A stretch of DNA of 26,771 nucleotides from assembly GCA_905372155.1 (NCBI GenBank), contig CAJPNZ010000034.1, positions 1 through 26,771 on the forward strand, written 5' to 3'. The notes under the pieces are model-generated. The model searched no databases and was not told where the DNA came from. It saw only the letters and a program-made list of their open reading frames with translations. The DNA is from Propionibacteriaceae bacterium. Its GTDB lineage: Bacteria; Actinomycetota; Actinomycetes; Propionibacteriales; Propionibacteriaceae. Below, in pieces: positions 22,282-26,771 of this stretch; within the stretch, counting starts at the first letter, position 1; the number at the start of each line of letters is the position of its first letter. Both the position numbers and the translations under genes were made by a program.

Positions 22282-23294
22282 CAAACTCTGTCCACTTGTC
22301 CGACGAACTCGGCACATCACGATCCGATGATCTTGCGCCCGACATCCCATCACGCGCGTACTGGGGACCTGGGCGGGTCGGGACGGCCGCCGGTATCGTC
22401 GTCCGGTTCGTCGTCTTCCTGATCGCCATGTTCGTGATAAGCCAGACCCTGAACGCCATCATGGCCAACTTCGTGCCCGCGGAGGAACTGCAAACGGTCC
22501 TTGCCGTTCCCGCTGCGCTCATACAGATAGTGACGTTGAGTAGTGCGTATTTCCTGGTTGTCCGCGTTCTGGAACGGCGCCGCAGCATCCATGAGCTCAG
22601 AACGCACTGGGCCCGGGGACTGGCGATCGGCCTGGCCTGTGGCGCAGCAGCCTTTCTCGTCTGCTGCGGTGCCATCGCGCTGGCCGGAGGGTACCAGTGG
22701 AGTGTCGTGGAGCATCCGGACCTGGGTGCCATCGCCGTGACCATCTTGGGGGCGGGAATCAGTGCGGGTATCGGTGAGGAACTGCTGTACCGCGGGATCG
22801 TCTACCGCATGATGGAGCAGATGTTCGGTACGTGGGCGGCCATCGTTGGATCCGGGCTGGTGTTCGGGATCATGCACATGGCCAATCCCGGTGCCACCCT
22901 GTGGGGAGGAATATCGGTGGCCCTGACCGGCGGACTGTTGCTCGGGACGCTGTACGCCCTGACGCGTTCCCTGTGGGTGACGATCGGCTACCACGCCGCC
23001 TGGAACGTCGTGCAGGGTCCGCTGCTGGGGATATCGGTTTCCGGAAACGAGTTGCCGGCTTTCCTGCAGGCCACCGTGGTCGGACCGGACTGGCTCACCG
23101 GAGGCGTGTTCGGCGCCGAGAGCAGCGGTGTCGTCGTGGGCATGATGTCCGCTGTGACCATCGTGTTGATCGTGATACTGGCGCGGCGTGGTCGTGAGCG
23201 TGTCGTGGCGCCGATCTGGTCCGCACGCAGAAGACCTGAGCCCGTCCAGTCGGGGCAGCACGACGCCGAAGTTGAGGGATCCTTCCCGGCCTGA
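22278..23294 (+). CDS. CPBP (CAAX/Abi) family intramembrane glutamic-type protease
   Basis: A 338-residue multi-pass membrane protein. Conserved motifs are in order: EELLYRG with E167, E168 and R172 (EExxxR), FGIMH with H200 (FxxxH), and HAAWN with H239 and N243. Eight or so hydrophobic segments are visible, with a hydrophilic N-terminus of about 35 residues and a polar C-terminal tail. Family members include CAAX-prenyl proteases and bacterial proteins tied to bacteriocin immunity, peptide maturation and pheromone processing. The GTG start is set by the AGGAGG upstream. Its position directly after the thioesterase and the small open frame suggests self-protection against, or processing of, a peptide. 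Codons such as ATA, AGT and TAT near 22520-22550 are less GC-biased than in the NRPS genes, which may mean a separate origin. Confidence 0.93.
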   Translation: MTNSVHLSDELGTSRSDDLAPDIPSRAYWGPGRVGTAAGIVVRFVVFLIAMFVISQTLNAIMANFVPAEELQTVLAVPAALIQIVTLSSAYFLVVRVLERRRSIHELRTHWARGLAIGLACGAAAFLVCCGAIALAGGYQWSVVEHPDLGAIAVTILGAGISAGIGEELLYRGIVYRMMEQMFGTWAAIVGSGLVFGIMHMANPGATLWGGISVALTGGLLLGTLYALTRSLWVTIGYHAAWNVVQGPLLGISVSGNELPAFLQATVVGPDWLTGGVFGAESSGVVVGMMSAVTIVLIVILARRGRERVVAPIWSARRRPEPVQSGQHDAEVEGSFPA

Positions 23295-23307
23295 GTTCCG
23301 GAGCAGG

Positions 23308-23324
23308 TCGGGGAACCTCCCCGA
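23308..23324. terminator. Short perfect hairpin after the CPBP gene
   Basis: A 7-bp perfect inverted repeat (TCGGGGA / TCCCCGA) with a 3-nt loop lies 14 nt after the CPBP stop. No T-run follows, so if it ends transcription it does so in the T-poor way common in GC-rich actinobacteria. Confidence 0.4.
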
Positions 23325-23326
23325 AA

Positions 23327-23385
23327 GGACCCCTCGGAGTGACGTCGGGGTCCCGGATGGAGGCAGCGGTGTTTCGTCCGGGACC
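23327..23385. terminator. Overlapping inverted repeats: likely terminator or attenuator
   Basis: Two stems compete for the same bases. GGACCCC at 23327-23333 can pair with GGGGTCC at 23347-23353. Alternatively 23349-23359 pairs with 23375-23385 as an 11-bp stem containing one G-U pair and a 15-nt loop. Only a weak T-containing stretch follows. The simplest reading is a terminator separating the NRPS/CPBP operon from the MMPL operon; the mutually exclusive folds would also allow attenuation. Confidence 0.4.
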
Positions 23386-23398
23386 GGGTCTTCCTGGG

Positions 23399-23427
23399 TT
23401 TGGGGGCGTCGGTGCGCGCAGTAGGCT
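23399..23427 (+). promoter_or_regulatory. Candidate promoter for the MMPL-YhgE unit
   Basis: TTTGGG (23399-23404) and TAGGCT (23422-23427) are separated by 17 nt, resembling weak sigma-70-type -35 and -10 boxes. Transcription would begin about 30 nt before the ATG at 23463. This is the only non-coding gap above 120 nt in the window, which supports a promoter somewhere here, but these exact boxes are tentative. Confidence 0.3.
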
Positions 23428-23462
23428 GTGCTCCGAATCCAAGTCTGCACTGATGGAAGAAG

Positions 23463-26111
23463 ATGTCTGCTCAGCTCTATGCCCTCGGTCGCTGGTGTTT
23501 CCAACACGCGAAACTGGTCCTCGCCGCTTGGCTGATCGCGGTCCTGGCCATGGGGGGCGCTGCTCTGGCCTTCCGGGGCAGCTTCGCCGACGTGTTCAAG
23601 ATTCCCGGGTCCTCCTCCCAGGTTGCCCTCGACAAGCTGCGGATGACCTTCCCGCAGGGCGCCATGACCCAGGCCGCCGCGATCTTCGTGGCCCCCGAGG
23701 GCGGCCGGGTCGACGACTTCCGCGGCGTCATCGAGGACACCATCGCCGAGCTGGAGGCGATCGACTTCGTCAACTCGGCCACCTCCCCATGGAACGAACG
23801 GATCACCGGCATGGTCTCCGACGACGGCCGGGCCGCCATCGTCGCGATCCTGATCGACGTCAAGGGCGCCCCGACCACCGAGCAGCTCGCCCAGCTCACC
23901 GCCGTCGCCGAACGCATGTCCGAACGGCTGCCGCAGGGCGCAACCCTCGACATGGGCGGCCAGGCCTTCAACATCGAACTGCCGAGGCTGAGCGTCACGG
24001 AGGCCGTCGGCCTGGGGGTGGCGCTGGTGGTGCTGACGCTGGTGCTCGGTTCCCTGGTGGCCGCCGGGCTGCCGCTGCTGACCGCGGTCACGGGGGTGGG
24101 GGTGACCATGGCCGTCATGCTGCTCATCACCCGCCTGGCCAGCATCAACTCGACCACCCCGATGCTGGCCGTGATGCTGGGGCTCGCGGTCGGCATCGAC
24201 TACGCCCTGTTCATTCTCTCCCGCCATCGCAACCAGCTGGGCGAGGGCATGACGGCGGAGGAGTCGACGGCCCGAGCCGTCGGGACCGCCGGTTCGGCGG
24301 TGGTGTTCGCCGGGTTGACGGTGTTCATCGCCCTGCTGGGTCTCGGGGTCTCGGGGATTCCGTTCCTCACCGTGATGGGCGCGTTCGCGGCCCTGGCCAT
24401 CGTGCTGGCGGTGTTCATCGCGCTGACGATGCTGCCCGCGCTGATGGGGCTGCTGGGGGAGCGGCTGCGACCCCGGCCGAGGAAACCCCGGCGACGTCGC
24501 AGGCCCCGCGGGGGTGGCGCGTTCGCCTGGTGGGGTCGCGTCACCACCGGGCATCCCGTCGTGGCGCTGCTGGCCGTGGCGGTCTGCCTCGGTGCGTTGA
24601 CGATTCCGGGTCTGGGGCTGCGCACCGCCCTGCCGAACTCCGGGCAGCACACTGCGGGCGCCCCGGATCGCATCACCTACGACCTGATATCACAGCACTT
24701 CGGGGTGGGGCGCAACGGCCCGCTGGTGCTGACCGCCGACGTCATCTCCAGCAGGGACCCGCTGAAACTGGTCGCCGACCTCAAGGAGGAAGTGGAGGCG
24801 ATCGACGGCGTCGCCGCGGTGCCGCTGGCCACCCCCAACCAGAACGCGGAGGTCGCGATGCTCCAGGTGGTGCCCACCACCGGACCCGACGACCCCGCCA
24901 CCGCGGATCTCGTCCAGACCCTGCGGGACCGGCACGACCAGTGGCTGGAACGCTACGGCGTCGAGACCGCCGTCACGGGCATGACCGCCATGCAGATCGA
25001 CGTCAACTCCCGCCTCGTGGGGGCGCTGCTGCCGTTCGGGGCGCTCGTGGTCGGGTTGTCGCTGGTGTTGCTGGCCGCTGTGTTCCGGTCGGTGTGGGTG
25101 CCCGTCAAGGCCACCCTCGGTTTCCTGCTGTCGGTGGGGGCCGCTTTCGGGGCCACCACACTCGTGTTCAACGACGGGTACCTGAAAGAAATGGTGAACC
25201 TGGAACGCGGGATGCCCGTGATCTCCTTCCTGCCGATCCTGCTGATGGGAATCCTGTTCGGCCTAGCCATGGACTACGAGGTGTTCCTCGTCTCCCGGGT
25301 TCGCGAGGAGTACGTGCACGGCAAGAAACCCGTCGACGCGATCCGCGACGGCATGGTCGCATCCGGGCCCGTGGTGGTGGCCGCGGCGGCGATCATGTTC
25401 GCGGTGTTCGCGTTCTTCGTCCCGGAGGGCATCAGCTCCATCAAGCAGATCGCCTTCGCCCTCGCCGTCGGCGTGGCCATCGACGCCTTCTGCGTGCGCA
25501 TGACGCTGGTGCCCGCGGTGATGGCACTGCTGGGGGAGCGGGCCTGGTGGCTACCGCGCTGGCTGGACAAGGCCCTGCCCACCTTCGACGTCGAGGGCGA
25601 GGTTCTCACGGAGAAACTGAAACTGGCCCGGTGGCCCGGCGGCGACCACGTGCTCTACGCCGAGGAGGTCGCCGTCGAGGATCTGCTGCCGCCCACCAGC
25701 CTGGTGCTGGAGGTCGGGAACGTGATCGGCATCGCGGGTCCCGTCTCCTGTCGCACCGGGCTGGCGCTGGCGCTGTCGGGCAGGCTCGGCATCACATCGG
25801 GCCGCGCCCGGGTGGCGGGGGAGCTGCTGCCCGGAGCCGCCACCGCCGTGCACCGCCGCACCCGCTACACCGACCTGGCCGGGAATCCCGCGGCCCTGGC
25901 GCTGCTGCGTCCGGTCCCGGGCAGCGTCGTCTTCGTCGACTCGGTCGAGACCATCGACGTAGGCGACGAACGCCTGACCGAGTTGATCAGCAGGTTCCGC
26001 AGCGACGGCACTTCCGCGCTGGTGCTGTGCGCCAGCAGCGAGTCGATTCTCGACGCCCTTCCCGTCGACGGCGTACTGGTCGTCGACCAACCCGTCAGGA
26101 GCATTCGATGA
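23463..26111 (+). CDS. MMPL/RND-type transporter with degenerate ABC-ATPase-like C-terminal domain
   Basis: An 882-residue inner-membrane protein. Residues 1 to about 700 form a duplicated MMPL transporter: a first membrane helix (about 17-37), an extracytoplasmic domain, a helix bundle with GIDYALFILSRHR (D246, Y247), a basic cytoplasmic loop, then a second copy with the equivalent AMDYEVFLVSR (D604, Y605). MMPL proteins use proton flow to export lipids, lipopeptides or other hydrophobic compounds. Residues about 705-882 are extra and look like a shortened ABC nucleotide-binding domain: GIAGPVSCRTG at 756-766 takes the Walker A place but lacks the glycines and lysine, and VVFVDS takes the Walker B place without the catalytic glutamate. 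The domain therefore probably does not hydrolyse ATP. The ATG at 23463 is preceded by GGAAGAAG, very close. It overlaps the next gene by 4 nt. Confidence 0.92.
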   Translation: MSAQLYALGRWCFQHAKLVLAAWLIAVLAMGGAALAFRGSFADVFKIPGSSSQVALDKLRMTFPQGAMTQAAAIFVAPEGGRVDDFRGVIEDTIAELEAIDFVNSATSPWNERITGMVSDDGRAAIVAILIDVKGAPTTEQLAQLTAVAERMSERLPQGATLDMGGQAFNIELPRLSVTEAVGLGVALVVLTLVLGSLVAAGLPLLTAVTGVGVTMAVMLLITRLASINSTTPMLAVMLGLAVGIDYALFILSRHRNQLGEGMTAEESTARAVGTAGSAVVFAGLTVFIALLGLGVSGIPFLTVMGAFAALAIVLAVFIALTMLPALMGLLGERLRPRPRKPRRRRRPRGGGAFAWWGRVTTGHPVVALLAVAVCLGALTIPGLGLRTALPNSGQHTAGAPDRITYDLISQHFGVGRNGPLVLTADVISSRDPLKLVADLKEEVEAIDGVAAVPLATPNQNAEVAMLQVVPTTGPDDPATADLVQTLRDRHDQWLERYGVETAVTGMTAMQIDVNSRLVGALLPFGALVVGLSLVLLAAVFRSVWVPVKATLGFLLSVGAAFGATTLVFNDGYLKEMVNLERGMPVISFLPILLMGILFGLAMDYEVFLVSRVREEYVHGKKPVDAIRDGMVASGPVVVAAAAIMFAVFAFFVPEGISSIKQIAFALAVGVAIDAFCVRMTLVPAVMALLGERAWWLPRWLDKALPTFDVEGEVLTEKLKLARWPGGDHVLYAEEVAVEDLLPPTSLVLEVGNVIGIAGPVSCRTGLALALSGRLGITSGRARVAGELLPGAATAVHRRTRYTDLAGNPAALALLRPVPGSVVFVDSVETIDVGDERLTELISRFRSDGTSALVLCASSESILDALPVDGVLVVDQPVRSIR

Positions 26112-26771
26112 GACCTGAGAGCATTCACTCCGGACATCGCCTCGGTTGGCCGGGGCTCGTCGTGCTGGCCCTGGTGCCGCTGCTCGCAGTCGGCACCCTG
26201 CTGGGGTTGGTGCGCGGCGGCAACGAACAGGGAATCCACGCCGCCGTGGTCAACCACGACAAGGCGGTCACCGTCAACGGGCAGGTCGTGCCGTTGGGGC
26301 GGCAGCTGGCCTCCGAGATGGTGGCCCGGGAGGGAACCAACATCTCGTGGACCATCGCCGATGCCGAGGACGCCGAGGCCGGATTGAACGACGGCCGCTA
26401 CGCCGCCGCCGTCACCATCCCCGAGGGATTCTCCGAGGCCGCGACCTCCTTCAGCAGCAACGACGCCGCCATCGCGAAGCAGGCCACCATAGACGTCGTG
26501 GTCTCCAAGAACGCGCCTTTCGCCGACGCGGCCCTAGCGCACGACATCGCGGGCCTGGCCACCGACACCATCAACGCCACCCTCACGAAGGCCTACCTGG
26601 AGAACATCTACATCGGTTTCAACAGGGTGGGGGAGCAGTTCAAGCAGGTCGTCGACGGGGCGGGCAAACTCGACGAGGCCGGATCCCAGCTCTCCGAGGG
26701 GACCAACACAGCGGCTGAAAGCTCCGGGAAACTCGCCGACGGGCTTGGTGAGCTGTCCACCCAGGGGAAGC
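26108..26771 (+). CDS. YhgE/Pip-type membrane protein, N-terminal part, 3' truncated
   Basis: The ATG at 26108 overlaps the MMPL stop (ATGA) and has AGGAG at 26097-26101 with a 6-nt spacer. The frame stays open for 221 codons to the window edge, so the gene is cut. A membrane helix covers about residues 14-35. After it comes the characteristic extracytoplasmic domain with AVVNHDKAV, VVPLGRQLA and a NDGRYAAAVTIPEGFS segment, and then a Gly/Ser/Leu-rich coiled-coil-like region (KLDEAGSQLSEG, KLADGLGELS). These features match the YhgE/Pip family, which includes phage-infection proteins of Gram-positive bacteria and ABC-2-like membrane proteins with several C-terminal helices. In actinobacteria such proteins often follow an atypical ABC ATPase gene; here that ATPase-like part appears to be fused to the MMPL protein upstream. 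Confidence 0.85.
   Translation, partial: MRPESIHSGHRLGWPGLVVLALVPLLAVGTLLGLVRGGNEQGIHAAVVNHDKAVTVNGQVVPLGRQLASEMVAREGTNISWTIADAEDAEAGLNDGRYAAAVTIPEGFSEAATSFSSNDAAIAKQATIDVVVSKNAPFADAALAHDIAGLATDTINATLTKAYLENIYIGFNRVGEQFKQVVDGAGKLDEAGSQLSEGTNTAAESSGKLADGLGELSTQGK

Noticed and set aside
23095..23442. 115-codon minus-strand frame over the end of the CPBP gene and the gap
   Set aside because: Pro/Arg-rich, no recognisable start context, and it covers the inverted repeats.
23429..23450. GTGC...GCAC arms before the MMPL gene as a repressor operator
   Set aside because: Only four matching bases per arm, expected by chance in this composition.
26146..26718. 190-codon + strand frame at the window end
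   Set aside because: Arg/Gly-rich shadow of the YhgE/Pip frame, which begins at 26108 and has a clear domain match.

Overview
The window is a GC-rich stretch (about two thirds G+C by eye, strong G/C preference at third codon positions) with every supported gene on the + strand. Codon use, short overlaps of the ATGA/GTGA/TGATG type, and gene families (multimodular NRPS, NRPS-MFS fusion, MMPL followed by YhgE/Pip) point to an actinobacterium. A member of the Propionibacteriaceae or a relative would fit, but nothing here fixes the genus.

Positions 1-22161 are the downstream part of a nonribosomal peptide synthetase (NRPS) operon. The window opens inside a thiolation (T) domain, just after where the phosphopantetheine serine should be. 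It continues through a C-A-T module to the end of the first synthetase (1-3255), a four-module C-A-T synthetase (3273-15785), and a terminal C-A-T-TE protein whose C-terminus is a 12-helix MFS exporter (15782-21385). A stand-alone type II thioesterase follows (21385-22161). The six complete modules imply at least six residues, and the partial T domain implies at least one more upstream. No epimerase, methyltransferase or MbtH gene lies in the window.

Positions 22177-23294 hold a possible 34-residue peptide gene translationally coupled by a GTGA overlap to a CPBP-family intramembrane protease. This pair has more A/T-ending and rare codons than the NRPS genes. It could encode self-protection, peptide processing, or a separate small-peptide system.

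Positions 23295-23462 are non-coding and carry overlapping inverted repeats and a candidate promoter. Then comes a second unit: an MMPL transporter with a degenerate ABC-ATPase-like C-terminal domain (23463-26111), overlapping by 4 nt a YhgE/Pip-type membrane protein that runs off the end of the window (26108-26771).

Read together, peptide chains pass along the three synthetases in gene order. The terminal thioesterase probably releases the product beside its fused exporter, and the type II thioesterase edits misprimed T domains. The CPBP and MMPL/YhgE genes are plausible but unproven accessories for immunity or export.
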